Shown piece by piece: positions 23,301-27,749 of a stretch of DNA of 28,221 bases. The stretch lies in the NCBI GenBank assembly GCA_017481325.1, contig JAFUPG010000016.1:1-28221 (forward strand), read 5' to 3'. The stretch comes from Oscillospiraceae bacterium. Lineage in GTDB: Bacteria > Bacillota_A > Clostridia > Oscillospirales > Oscillospiraceae. The notes below the pieces were generated by a model. It ran no database searches, was not told the origin of the DNA, and worked only from the letters and a program-made list of their open reading frames with translations. The number at the start of each line of letters is the position of its first letter. The first letter of the stretch is position 1. A program made the translations under genes and the position numbers.

Positions 23301-24178
23301 TCACCGAGGAAGGCACCTACGCCTCTGCCTATCCCATCATCATCACCAAGACCAACGGCGACCTGGGCTCCCTGACCTATCTGAAGTGGACCTCCGTTGC
23401 CTCCAACACCGTCACCAAGGCCAATGCCTCCACCTTCCTGAAGGATGAGGATCTGGCGGATATCCTGGACAAGGTAGATGAAATCGTGGGCAACAACGAA
23501 CCCAATGAAGAGCCCGTTGCACCTCCCACCGATGAGGATGAAGGTCCCATCATGCCGCCCGATGAGGGCAACGACCCCATCGAGCCTCCCGTGGAGGACG
23601 AAACACCTGTTGCAGACGTGGAGAAGTTCACCGATCTGGATAAGAACAGCTGGTACTACGAAGGCGTAGCCTATGCCGTGGCTGAGGGACTCATGAACGG
23701 CATGAGCGACACCGAGTTCATGCCCGATGAGACAGTGACCCGTGCCATGCTGGTCACCATCCTGTACCGCCAGGCCGGTTCTCCCACCGTGGGCGATACA
23801 GATCCCGGCTTCACCGACGTGGCAGAAAATGCCTGGTACTACGACGCTGTGATCTGGGCTTATGAGAACGGTGCCACCACCGGCATCACCGCCACCGAGT
23901 TCGCTCCCGATCAGGCTGTGACCCGTCAGCAGATGGTCACCTTCCTGTACAGAGCCGCCGGCGAGCCTGCAGTGACCTCCGGCTACGGCGAAAACGCACC
24001 TGCCGATACGGACAGCGTTGCCGCTTATGCAGCCGATGCCATGGCCTGGGCTTACGAAAACCAGATCATCAAGGGCGAGGATGGCCTCCTGAAGCCTGAG
24101 CAAAATGCGACCAGAGCGCAGATCGCAAATATTTTCATGCGCTTTGAAAAATCCCTTGCATTAGCTTCAGAAATGTGA
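11312..24178 (+). CDS. Giant SLH-anchored surface protein with endonuclease I domain
   Basis: A 4288-aa secreted mosaic. A signal peptide (1-~30, ending FAGA) leads a chain of beta modules. InlB/Listeria-Bacteroides repeats lie near 279-358, 529-602, 603-684, 833-906, 908-973, 2733-2813 and 3081-3163. Big2-like domains lie near 977-1063, 2993-3080 and 3333-3424. A duplicated ~620-residue unit spans 1068-1683 and 1684-2318, each copy ending in a DVLAND-type cadherin-like domain, with a third copy of that domain near 2330-2410. Related 'YTLVTD...' modules occur near 32-200, 362-513, 2823-2985 and 3168-3325. The only enzyme seen is an endonuclease I domain (about 3430-3690). After it come a Cys/His-rich segment (3700-3742), a CBM26-like starch-binding module (3743-3850), a Ser/Thr linker, a beta domain, a Pro/Glu linker and three SLH domains (4106-4280). 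AAGGAGG stands 8 bases before the chosen ATG; an ATG two codons earlier is too close to it. Likely a wall-bound nuclease/adhesin for nutrient or DNA capture. Confidence 0.9.
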   Translation: MKLTKKLLSMLLVLCMVLSMLPAVALFAGAAIDSSATWTETAWADIDDGATVIIANTNNIALPSTTTSTNPTKVAITVSGSAGALKISPASGSLDSIAWTINGDTTSSSGVQILQYGSTTVNLRLTGTNSNTALRVAATATNNKFVLGSSGKLLKLQSAARYVGEYVSGSDWRTYNSETAANYSGQSLKFYVLNASAPAATLTSISVNAGYQEEYTVGDAFVKPTVTGTYSDGSTANVTSGCTFSGYDMSAEDIYTVTVTHTDSGLTTSYEIMVVAPTAYTLTFSENGTTSTSSQYSGAKVTLPDPTNETVGNYTFLGWSASATVSDKPADLMEAGKSYTMPAANTTLYAVYAKVSESGTGSSITSLVSGTYYLVDTCGGSYYAMSGTGTNVASVDISTAVTENADGTISIDGTNSAVTEAMQYLVTVGTSKTTVQNVSNSSYVGGNSSTSFATSNTNAWTVTASDGRFTFVYGTRCILYRTGYDFRNYATSNRNSSGYGTGYLYLVPAAGGASYSDWTTAPSGTVLPTYTLTYDANTTDTVTGLPEAVSGITEGTVYTLSDATPVRYGYDFYGWAASDTSDDEITSVTVNSDVTVYAIWLEKDKYTVSYYDSDNGTAIATKEYYDGETIAAADVPTDYQKPEGFTFVGWYNATYYNSAAPTFTDPAGTTVTQELTFRAVYAAQGEGNGDGSTFILQLKDDPTIFVGAQSGNNSYAAYTNSAATAAIYGIETSDGNEYLYYLDGTTKIYVYNTGNSTSINFSEILPSGYPWLIEEVEGVTTIQSTAVGTRHFAYNKSAPRFAAYAGSASYPYEYIRVSSGGPDYYTTDPVVPNSYTVTWMSEGTQFTTTTVREGNTITAPATNPAKADSGNKYYTFVGWAASEGGAVLTDFGTATENKTFYAVYTEGTYATVNWVIDGTTETEYYKDGETPSHATPSKESDGTYSYTFSGWDPTPAAVTAGETYTYTATFTQTEIRYVASLVLNPASVRAGKTATAVGKLSFGDTEVTDYAPVYTSSETAVATVDAATGAISALAVGTTDITVTYTVNGNTYTATQTLTVSEGTSGGYTLITQANAPEDFSGEYIIMGRHSGWTSYYNHFWIMTPYWINDSTAIVEDGETNSVLSGITGTGKTVASNNASEVSMTLSGNVATGTIDDVYGYASEIEMESTGDNDFTGTDGVTYQIFDRITSIDNRFAFVIELVDDVNMYYTIRIKGTSYYLANTNTTASGNNGMQFVLNASTEDTTALWYIRWATESGDGLENNAVNGYSPDQVLIESVYGVQNDVSRAILFNPNAKTASGGRFRVYGDNAYNTNGNLATAPNDTQGSITYNLQLFGNPNPFNAQIYYQGDQRTIANPVELPQGMTAAADLESALTPDIADYPNWTLVGDAVWTLSDDSSGVMSLDAATGQLLLNSAEQGDYAIVTVTYTVHDNINNKDYSISTQAKVVVTASLETYTTIIFEDESGKDTEVQYTVNAGLASLPLDYYVVNDMTGENSKTGTVVEGGTPAWSATSTNGYPVSITDGVLDLSQVTGKDIIQITLSGVKGNNVNATQATYKVYVITTPKLVADTATVTDNTTTISIDVLANDQNLPEGAVIYGLGKSTADIAASPVTENVTIGTFGSVSVVDGKVQYTPSAELGDGDQVVFYYAINDNGTIYYAQVTVTADITNESPDVEPGDVIYNLVTKEIVPDPDSYNFTGDYVFMGRKSGKMVDLNQFQILTPNWTGDSVSIEENGSAAANNASFVVLGDITDNVATGTIPTAYDSGATASGSYIRMETTGKYDFTDANGTDRTVLDRITYVNEGFVLTIELVDDVNLYYTIRIKGTNYYLANANLTGSGNNGMEFTNSPSLDDTTMLWKIRWATADDGLQTTDGYTPDQILIESVAALNVTELSADDEGKATLPLSRAILFNNHGWGATNIEEGARFRVYGERAYADKLVSDDYGSGLCYNLFLYGAPVPFTAQIQQDGEVKTVADPVTVSAGRTADVDLESLLLPNIDTEPNYALVGEPVWTISGNSATANGADIQLTDVNEGTFNIGSATEGAYAYVTVTYTVYDKVNDSTHKVTTDARIVITAEAQSFNGVIYTGSDSAPNTVSKNIVTGTPVELDYYVVDNMTSLTSLDATCGFTVNSEIDPDLVWNAVDTQGNTYAVTYDAETGKWTVDTTGAAAGEIITVTMTGAQAKLDGNLEYSAIANEPGFKIYVVDTLQLVADEASLSDLNALTIDVLANDLNLYEGAQIYGLGFTAADIAANAQTANVAIGTYGTVSVDSLNNVIFTPSATVQDGDVITFYYSVLGEDGSDYYAKVTITVDGLLPDGALVTDSLVIDFGLPVTFDPTANDTEDFANVGAAGVMASADGTASTTLDLAEGTATVNADGTVTFTPTKIMTAPAVFYYSVVVEGDSYVGTVQIIPATNVYYEDSLSNDVFTFAPDSAWATIGTTDESAQQRADFVGDISSNVYGYDDAYKGFATYSLGSAHVATVNGTTTLATVDFDFYGTGFDVISLTGGNSGYMIVAITDPANPTEVLYRYVVDTYYGFTYSEAGQQVYREETDVDGNTVQVPVYVYEEVGAGNGEWELRSGYEVPEGATVLESLNGVVYYYEYVGDGNGSYAYVPLIEHWIATPATSQDFYQIPVMKINGLEAGLYHVSIAAYYSDYFNHAGDDSYQFVFDAVRVYDPCGNSEIATDAYKADGENDAHYLNLRDELVNGKESESVDPTESTTESEEPTVSYTASFTVPYGASTPADISGETITMPAAVEAPASYDAYSYSFLGWATAEADNTASAPNYYAAGAEVTLTEDTDFYAVYTYTTGTSTGTSYTLVTDESQMTANAKIVIASADADSGEYYAMGAQGNNNRGAVVVTKNGSTVVIADGVTEFTLVNNGDGTYAFYDGTGYLYAAATGSNHLKTQANVDVNASWTIDVTDATTGAATVVATGSANRNEMMYNSSSNLFSCYASGNTQKNVALYQKGGSATYYTTVLATAEDKPDVYVASLTPSSLTMNIDDIEEVTPSLTNNGTAVTDFEVSYSSDNENAIYAEAGEILALTAGSATVTATFTVGGTVVATATCYVTVNAAAFRATFTGVDEAHLPAAVEGTTITLPDMGASGYTVDGVTYTFLGWVEADVDNVSEKPEYLTAGTSVTLTADKNYIALYSWSEGGSGSSSEFALYSGALAEGDYVIVYNGGAMVAADADSSGRIDYADITISNDTVSNPAANIIWHIAPTGDGYYTIYNSTNGVYAAGNGTKNKAAVITDVTDYAKWTVSGESTYDFTNLGNSDKGVNAILRRNGTYGFACYANSTGGALSLYKAGTGGAASYYYTTIIDQTVTYTAEILAESTSLAVGGTTDIISALTASDGSTPAYSSVSWSSSNTAAVSIVSDGESCTATAEAAGTSKITVTYVIDGIIKKAELTIVVSAANDGTQPSSYSTTYNSGTRGVTCNSLSGTYADEYYTGSYTYSALSQQTGSTLLSSLRSLTTSTHSTTTSYNNCRDNAYRTDCQEEDQTVVLLYTGYAADQDDFNGSAPGWNREHVWPQSLGGFGTSGAGADMHHIRPDDVTTNGDRGNKLFGNVSGGTESLASSLCNNMLGGWYDNSYFEPLDSVKGDVARICLYVYVRYGSTYSECSDITNVFKDTDTLLEWMAMDPVDTWEMGRNVVVENIQGNRNPFIDYPELAWQLFGQEAPDGYATPSGSLLPCTHSYTYSINKGEHTATCSLCGDSKTAAHNYVNKVCECGAQTMTIYFQNNWLWTDVCLYYWYEGGSYADAWPGTAMTWYGKNSDPNNNFDIYTMEVPTHATGVIINGIKNDGSGSRDQTPNIESGWYDGICYYMVWENNSNQVGSYNIGDATINTSAVSAAVLPYNLSNTAPVRSASTASAETESSAPTTRETTVEEGTASGLVFIDGNEAASLEEYEAHGPNNEIYLAKNQAVAFNLSFNTAPKTIQIGLKSVEGDDTSDKASWFVVSCGSNTRTFKITTATEMYYDITDLVTIGVTEEGTYASAYPIIITKTNGDLGSLTYLKWTSVASNTVTKANASTFLKDEDLADILDKVDEIVGNNEPNEEPVAPPTDEDEGPIMPPDEGNDPIEPPVEDETPVADVEKFTDLDKNSWYYEGVAYAVAEGLMNGMSDTEFMPDETVTRAMLVTILYRQAGSPTVGDTDPGFTDVAENAWYYDAVIWAYENGATTGITATEFAPDQAVTRQQMVTFLYRAAGEPAVTSGYGENAPADTDSVAAYAADAMAWAYENQIIKGEDGLLKPEQNATRAQIANIFMRFEKSLALASEM
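14513..18258 (+). repeat. In-gene duplication of a ~620-residue module
   Basis: Two consecutive copies, 14513-16357 and 16358-18258, align along their whole length. Shared landmarks in order are FMGR/IMGR near the start, LVDDVN(M/L)YYTIRIKGT(S/N)YYLAN, SRAILFN, RFRVYG, a VTVTYTV domain, PLDYYVV/ELDYYVV, IDVLAND and a closing YYAxVTxT. At protein level the copies are clearly diverged outside these blocks, so the duplication is old and kept by selection. Confidence 0.8.
21600..22380 (+). other. Endonuclease I (PF04231-type) domain within the giant protein
   Basis: The domain carries the beta-beta-alpha-metal nuclease signature WNREHVWPQS with the likely general base His3536, then DMHHIRPDD (His3555, His3556), TTNGDRGNKLFG, and near its end QGNRNPFIDYPEL. 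These blocks match the extracellular endonuclease I/BsnI family in order. All expected catalytic positions appear intact, so the domain should cut DNA and/or RNA outside the cell with a divalent metal. Confidence 0.85.
23626..24150 (+). other. Three SLH domains (cell-wall anchor)
   Basis: Three S-layer-homology repeats: FTDLDKNSWYYEGVAYAVAEG, then FTDVAENAWYYDAVIWAYENG, then a shorter SVAAYAADAMAWAYENQII unit. Each ends in the (V/N)TRxxxxxxxxR or equivalent motif (VTRAMLVTILYR, VTRQQMVTFLYR, ATRAQIANIFMR). SLH triplets bind pyruvylated secondary wall polymers non-covalently. They are preceded by a Pro/Glu/Asp-rich spacer (23499-23625). Confidence 0.92.
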
Positions 24179-24184
24179 TATTTT
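24156..24184 (+). promoter_or_regulatory. Likely promoter of the RiPP-like cassette
   Basis: -35 TTGCAT (24156-24161), exactly 17 bases, -10 TATTTT (24179-24184), running from inside the last codons of the giant gene into the AT-rich gap. TATAGAT just downstream could serve as an alternative -10. Transcription would start near 24191, ~20 nt before the precursor ATG. No terminator separates the giant gene, so read-through is also possible. Confidence 0.5.
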
Positions 24185-24211
24185 ATAGATAAGAATGAGA
24201 AGGTGAATGTT

Positions 24212-24469
24212 ATGAAGAAAATTTATACAAAGCCCGATCTCTACTACGAGAATTTTGCATTGATTGAAGCCATCAGCTCCTGCGATCTGATCAGTAATTT
24301 CAACCAGGCTTCCGGTTGTGTGGCCTACTATCTGGATACCGGCAACCCCCTGTTCAGCGGCTGGGTTTTTGCCGATGCTTCTCAGGGCTGCACTTCTTTC
24401 ACCAGCCCCACGGGCAGCGAGTGCTACGGCAATCCGACGCCCGGCTACGTGATCTACGCATCCATGTAA
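24212..24469 (+). CDS. Putative four-cysteine RiPP precursor peptide
   Basis: An 85-aa peptide. The N-terminal part (MKKIYTKPDLYYENFALIEA) matches the KP-x(4)-E-x-F-x-L leader pattern shared by many clostridial peptide precursors found beside radical SAM/PqqD genes. That match is from memory of the family and not a search. The following ~60 residues are rich in Gly, Ser, Thr and aromatics, and carry cysteines at 24, 36, 60 and 71, with Gly or small residues near three of them (SGC, QGC, SEC). There is no membrane helix. I start at the ATG at 24212 because GAGAAGGTG lies 8 bases upstream; an in-frame GTG at 24203 overlaps that site. The gene is first in the cassette, 33 bp after the giant gene, and is followed by a strong hairpin, as is common for highly expressed precursors. 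The leader/core border and the mature product are unknown. Confidence 0.75.
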   Translation: MKKIYTKPDLYYENFALIEAISSCDLISNFNQASGCVAYYLDTGNPLFSGWVFADASQGCTSFTSPTGSECYGNPTPGYVIYASM

Positions 24470-24477
24470 CAAATCCA

Positions 24478-24509
24478 AATGTGGAAGCTCCGTTTGGGGC
24501 TTCCACATT
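24478..24509 (+). terminator. Strong hairpin between precursor and modification genes
   Basis: A 14-bp stem with a GTTT tetraloop: 24478-24491 pairs with 24496-24509, containing one T-G pair and ending AATGTGG...CCACATT. It starts 9 bases after the precursor stop. CCCATATTATCC follows, with no T-run, so it would act as a partial terminator or an mRNA 3'-end stabiliser. Either would keep the precursor transcript in excess over the enzymes. Confidence 0.7.
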
Positions 24510-24539
24510 CCCATATTATCCGCAAAAGGGGAGATCTCT

Positions 24540-25355
24540 ATGAAAAAATGGACCAAAAAACACAGCATTGCGGCTGTTGTGGCTGTCGTGGCGGTTTTGG
24601 CACTGACTGTTGTTCTGATCGCTTGGCTCCTGCCCGGTGCAGAACAGCCGGCAGTCAATACCGGCAATCCCCAGACCCCGGTGCAGCATCCCATCGCCAT
24701 TGACCCTGATCTCCAGAATATGGGGCAGGCGCAGACGCCGGAACAGGCCAAAACCAGCCGGATCCCCGGCTTTACGGATCAAAACTGCGTCGCACCCACA
24801 GCGCTTTCCAACGGCCTTGCCATCGTCCGCAGCGGCAGCTACACCGGCCTCTTTGTGGAGGACGGCTCCAACGAGCCCTGTCAGGAGATCCTGGCACTGG
24901 TGGTCACCAACACTTCGGATCGTTTCCTGGAATGGGCAGAGATCGCCGTGCCTGTGGGCGATCGGTATGCGTATTTCCGCCTGAGCTCCCTGCCTGCGGG
25001 GCAGAGCCTGCTGGTAATGGAAAAAACCGCTGCAGCCTATGTGTCCGATGCCGCCTACGGTGAAGCTGTGCTGCTGAGCACTGCCGAGGGCAACAAGGAG
25101 TTTTCTCTCCATACCGATCGCTTCTCCATTACCGCTGCGGATCACGTGGTCAACCTGACAAACCTGACCCCCGAGAATATCAGCGGCAATATTGCCATCT
25201 ATTATAAAAATGTCGCCGGCGGCATCTACATTGGCGGCATTACATACAAAAAAACGCTGCCCTCCGGTGTGGCCTGCGGCGCAGTGGCCCAGTTTATTTG
25301 CGAGAACTATACTGTGGCCGGCAGCGAATTGCTGTTTATTGTCTATGAGCAGTGA
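24540..25355 (+). CDS. Membrane-anchored extracytoplasmic protein of unknown function (RiPP cassette)
   Basis: A 271-aa protein not assigned to any named family. A basic start (MKKWTKKH) leads one hydrophobic helix (about 9-31), then a Pro/Gln-rich linker (about 32-75) and a ~195-residue outer domain. That domain shows alternating beta patterns such as ILALVVTNTSDRFLEWAEIAV and FRLSSLPAGQSLLVME, as in Ig-like or beta-sandwich folds. It has four cysteines in the outer part (in QNCVA, EPCQE, VACGA, FICEN). It lies just after the precursor hairpin with GGGGAG ~9 bases before the ATG, and its end overlaps the kinase-like gene by 11 bp, which ties it to the cassette. It might bind, display or protect against the modified peptide, or be itself a substrate. 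None of these is shown by sequence. Confidence 0.7.
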   Translation: MKKWTKKHSIAAVVAVVAVLALTVVLIAWLLPGAEQPAVNTGNPQTPVQHPIAIDPDLQNMGQAQTPEQAKTSRIPGFTDQNCVAPTALSNGLAIVRSGSYTGLFVEDGSNEPCQEILALVVTNTSDRFLEWAEIAVPVGDRYAYFRLSSLPAGQSLLVMEKTAAAYVSDAAYGEAVLLSTAEGNKEFSLHTDRFSITAADHVVNLTNLTPENISGNIAIYYKNVAGGIYIGGITYKKTLPSGVACGAVAQFICENYTVAGSELLFIVYEQ

Positions 25356-26211
25356 ATTTGTGGCCTTTGGCAGCCTTCGTGTGGCGTATTCCGGCGATAC
25401 AGGGCTGCTACGTGGCACGGTTACAGAGCGTTTTCATGCAGAACCCGGCGAAGCGGAGCTGCATATCGCTCTGCGCCGGGGAGCGTTACCCCCTCCGCCG
25501 GAGGGAGAAAAACCGCTGGTGGAAACGGCGGATTTCAGAGTCTACCGTGATCAAAAGGGCTGGCAGCGGCGCTTTCTTGCCCGGTATCAGGGCAGATGCT
25601 GGGAATACGCTGCCGTGGAATATACGAACAGCAGCGCCGTCCTGACCGTTGCCCCCGATTGCAGCAATGTGCCCCACTGCGTAGATTCCTGCACCGCCTT
25701 TGAGCATCTGGCCCTGTGGGCAGATGCGCTGCCCCTCCATGCCTCCCATATCCAGCCGGACGGGAGTGCCATCCTTTTTACCGCCCCCTGTGGGGTGGGG
25801 AAGTCCACCCAGGCAGCGCTGTGGCAGCGCCACCGGGGTGCAAAAGTGATCAACGGCGATAAGGCACTGCTTTTGTGCAAAAACAGCCCGGTTTACGTCT
25901 CCGGTCTGCCCTACAGCGGTACCTCCGGCATCTGCGAAAATGCCGCAGCGCCCCTCAAGGCCATTGTGGTTTTGGAACAGGGCAAGGAAAATGTGCTGAC
26001 CCGTCTACAGGGCGGCAAGGCGGTGATCCGCCTCATGACCGGTGTGATCTGCCAGAGCTGGCACGAGGGCGACCGGGAACAGGCGCTGTCCCTGGCCATC
26101 CGTGTGGCAGAGCAGGTGCCTGTGTTCCTGCTGTCCTGCCTGCCCGATGAAAGCGCAGTGATTTGTTTGGAAAATGCCCTTCAGAAATTGAGAGAAGGTG
26201 AGTCCCTGTGA
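25345..26211 (+). CDS. HPr-kinase-like P-loop protein of the RiPP cassette
   Basis: A 288-aa protein whose C-terminal half resembles the HPr kinase/phosphorylase (COG1493) fold. LPLHASHI is followed by ILFTAPCGVGKSTQAALW (Walker A about 147-155, Lys153), then VINGDKALL with a likely metal/catalytic Asp, GLPYSGTSGI and PLKAIVVLEQGKEN. Known relatives beside PqqD-like genes include kinases that phosphorylate lasso-peptide precursors. No HPr-binding N-terminal domain is seen; the first ~120 residues are a different, uncharacterised region. The start at 25345 (MSSEFVAFGS) overlaps the previous gene by 11 bp and suggests translational coupling. The stop overlaps the radical SAM start (GTGA). It may phosphorylate the precursor on Ser/Thr, or use its P-loop in another modification. 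Confidence 0.75.
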   Translation: MSSEFVAFGSLRVAYSGDTGLLRGTVTERFHAEPGEAELHIALRRGALPPPPEGEKPLVETADFRVYRDQKGWQRRFLARYQGRCWEYAAVEYTNSSAVLTVAPDCSNVPHCVDSCTAFEHLALWADALPLHASHIQPDGSAILFTAPCGVGKSTQAALWQRHRGAKVINGDKALLLCKNSPVYVSGLPYSGTSGICENAAAPLKAIVVLEQGKENVLTRLQGGKAVIRLMTGVICQSWHEGDREQALSLAIRVAEQVPVFLLSCLPDESAVICLENALQKLREGESL

Positions 26212-27350
26212 GCGAGATCCGTACCAGTGTGGAGCCCCGTCTGGCCAGAGCCATCCATGCCAAGGCAGCCCAATGCGGTTTTCCGGCGGCAGCCAATTTT
26301 GAGCTGACCCCAAGATGCAATTTCAACTGCAAAATGTGCTATGTCCACCTGACCAAAGAGGAACAGGAGCGGCGGGGCAGGGAACTGACCGCAGCGGAGT
26401 GGATCGACCTGGGCCGACAGGCATGCCGTGCCGGTGTGGTCTTCCTGCTGCTCACCGGCGGTGAGCCTACGCTGCGGCCGGATTTTCCCGAGATCTATAA
26501 GGCGCTGAAGAAAATGGGGCTGATGATCTCCGTCAATTCCAATGGATTTCTCTTAAGAGGGGAACTGCTGGAGCTGTTCAAAAACGATCCGCCCTACCGC
26601 ATCAATCTCTCCCTCTACGGTGTCAGCAACGAGACCTATGCCGATCTCTGCGGCGTTCCCGCCTACGAGCGTATTGTGGAGAATATCCATGCCCTGCGGC
26701 AGGCCGGGGTGGATGTGAAGCTGAATATGTCCCTCACCGATGCCAACCGCAAGGATATGCAGGCGGTCTATGAAAAGGCCATGGAGCTGGGTGTCCATAC
26801 CCAGGCCGCTTCCTATATGTTCCCACCGGTGCGGGTCACCGGCCAGTTCGGCAAGGGCTTCCGTATGTCCGCCGAAGAGGCGGCGCAGTGTGAGATCAGC
26901 TACAACCGCCTGCGCATGGATGACGAACAGTTCCTGCGCTATGCGAAAAATCTGGCAGAGGGAATTCCCAACGAAGCTACCGACGACTGCGAAGGCCAGG
27001 TGGGCTCCGAAATGCACTGCCGTGCCGGCAGAAGCTCCTTCTGGCTCTCCTGGGACGGTAAGCTCAGCCCCTGCGGCATGCTGCCGGAGCCCGGCGTCAA
27101 CGTGCTGGAAACCGGCCTGCAAGCCGCCTGGGAGCAGGTACGTGACCGGGTCAGGGAGATCCGCCTGCCTGCCAAATGCACCACCTGTCAATACCGCCAC
27201 GGCTGTCATGTCTGCGCAGCCATGTGCTACTGCGAAAGCGGTGCCTTCCACGAGGCACCGGAATATGTCTGCCGACTCACCCGTCACAGCTTTCTTCTGG
27301 CGGCGGAGGAGGCAGCCAAAATAGGAGGAAACCATGAAGAAAAAGCTTGA
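26208..27350 (+). CDS. Radical SAM/SPASM peptide-modifying enzyme
   Basis: A 380-aa radical SAM enzyme. The [4Fe-4S]-SAM site is CNFNCKMC (Cys37, 41, 44; CX3CX2C) in FELTPRCNFNCKMCYVHL, followed by LLLTGGEPTLR for SAM binding. The C-terminus is a SPASM domain for extra iron-sulfur clusters: Cys271, then GX4C ending at Cys289 (DGKLSPCGM), then CX2CX5CX2CX3C (Cys324, 327, 333, 336, 340) and a final Cys355. SPASM enzymes of this kind install thioether, C-C or epimer-type modifications in peptides. Which reaction occurs here is unknown. The start is GTG at 26208, overlapping the kinase-like stop, with AAGGTGAG upstream. There is no fused leader-binding domain; the next gene supplies it. It is also possible that it acts on a protein other than the small peptide. 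Confidence 0.92.
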   Translation: MSEIRTSVEPRLARAIHAKAAQCGFPAAANFELTPRCNFNCKMCYVHLTKEEQERRGRELTAAEWIDLGRQACRAGVVFLLLTGGEPTLRPDFPEIYKALKKMGLMISVNSNGFLLRGELLELFKNDPPYRINLSLYGVSNETYADLCGVPAYERIVENIHALRQAGVDVKLNMSLTDANRKDMQAVYEKAMELGVHTQAASYMFPPVRVTGQFGKGFRMSAEEAAQCEISYNRLRMDDEQFLRYAKNLAEGIPNEATDDCEGQVGSEMHCRAGRSSFWLSWDGKLSPCGMLPEPGVNVLETGLQAAWEQVRDRVREIRLPAKCTTCQYRHGCHVCAAMCYCESGAFHEAPEYVCRLTRHSFLLAAEEAAKIGGNHEEKA

Positions 27351-27594
27351 TTTTGTGCTCCGTGAGATCGCCGGAGATCTGCTCTTAGTGCCCACGGGCA
27401 AGACCGCCCTGGACTTAAACGGCATGCTGACCCTCAACGAGGTGGGCGGCGAGATCTGGAAAATGCTGGATGAGGTAGAGTCTGAAGAGGAAATCGTGGA
27501 TCGCCTATTGGAGGACTACGATGTGCAGCGGGAGGAACTGCAACGGGATGTTCGGGAGTTCCTGGACAAGCTGCGGGAACTGGGGATCCTCTGA
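27334..27594 (+). CDS. PqqD-like leader-peptide-binding protein (RRE)
   Basis: An 86-aa PqqD-fold protein. It shows the beta-hairpin start (FVLREIAGDLLLVPTG), the central LNEVGGEIWKMLDE element and the C-terminal helical part (VDRLLEDYDVQREELQRDVREFLDKLRELGIL) typical of PqqD/RiPP recognition elements. These proteins bind the precursor leader and present it to the radical SAM enzyme. It overlaps the radical SAM gene by 17 bp, and its AGGAGG site lies inside that gene, so the two are surely co-expressed. It is the last gene of the cassette; no clear terminator follows before the gapA promoter. Confidence 0.92.
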   Translation: MKKKLDFVLREIAGDLLLVPTGKTALDLNGMLTLNEVGGEIWKMLDEVESEEEIVDRLLEDYDVQREELQRDVREFLDKLRELGIL

Positions 27595-27652
27595 TATCCG
27601 CTTTGAATGAAAAAATAATCGGAAAAAACCCATTTTTGATGAATTTTGATAG

Positions 27653-27681
27653 TTGCCAAGTGGAAAAAAATCGTATATAAT
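27653..27681 (+). promoter_or_regulatory. Strong sigma-A promoter of gapA
   Basis: -35 TTGCCA (27653-27658), a 17-base A-rich spacer and a perfect -10 TATAAT (27676-27681). The start would be near 27688, with a ~62-nt leader. It separates gapA from the RiPP cassette. Confidence 0.9.
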
Positions 27682-27706
27682 AATAGACGTTGTGAAAACA
27701 TACTGC

Positions 27707-27724
27707 GTGCCGCCCAAGCGGTAC
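27707..27724 (+). promoter_or_regulatory. Leader hairpin ahead of gapA
   Basis: GTGCCGC (27707-27713) pairs with GCGGTAC (27718-27724) around a CCAA loop, with one G-U pair. Sitting ~20 nt into the leader and before the GGAGG site, it probably protects the mRNA 5' end. No T-run follows. Confidence 0.45.
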
Positions 27725-27749
27725 AGCTAAAAACTGGAGGAAACTAACT

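Noticed and set aside
24203..24211. GTG at 24203 as start of the precursor
   Set aside because: It overlaps the AAGGTG ribosome binding site; the ATG at 24212 has correct 8-base spacing and gives the usual MKK-type start.
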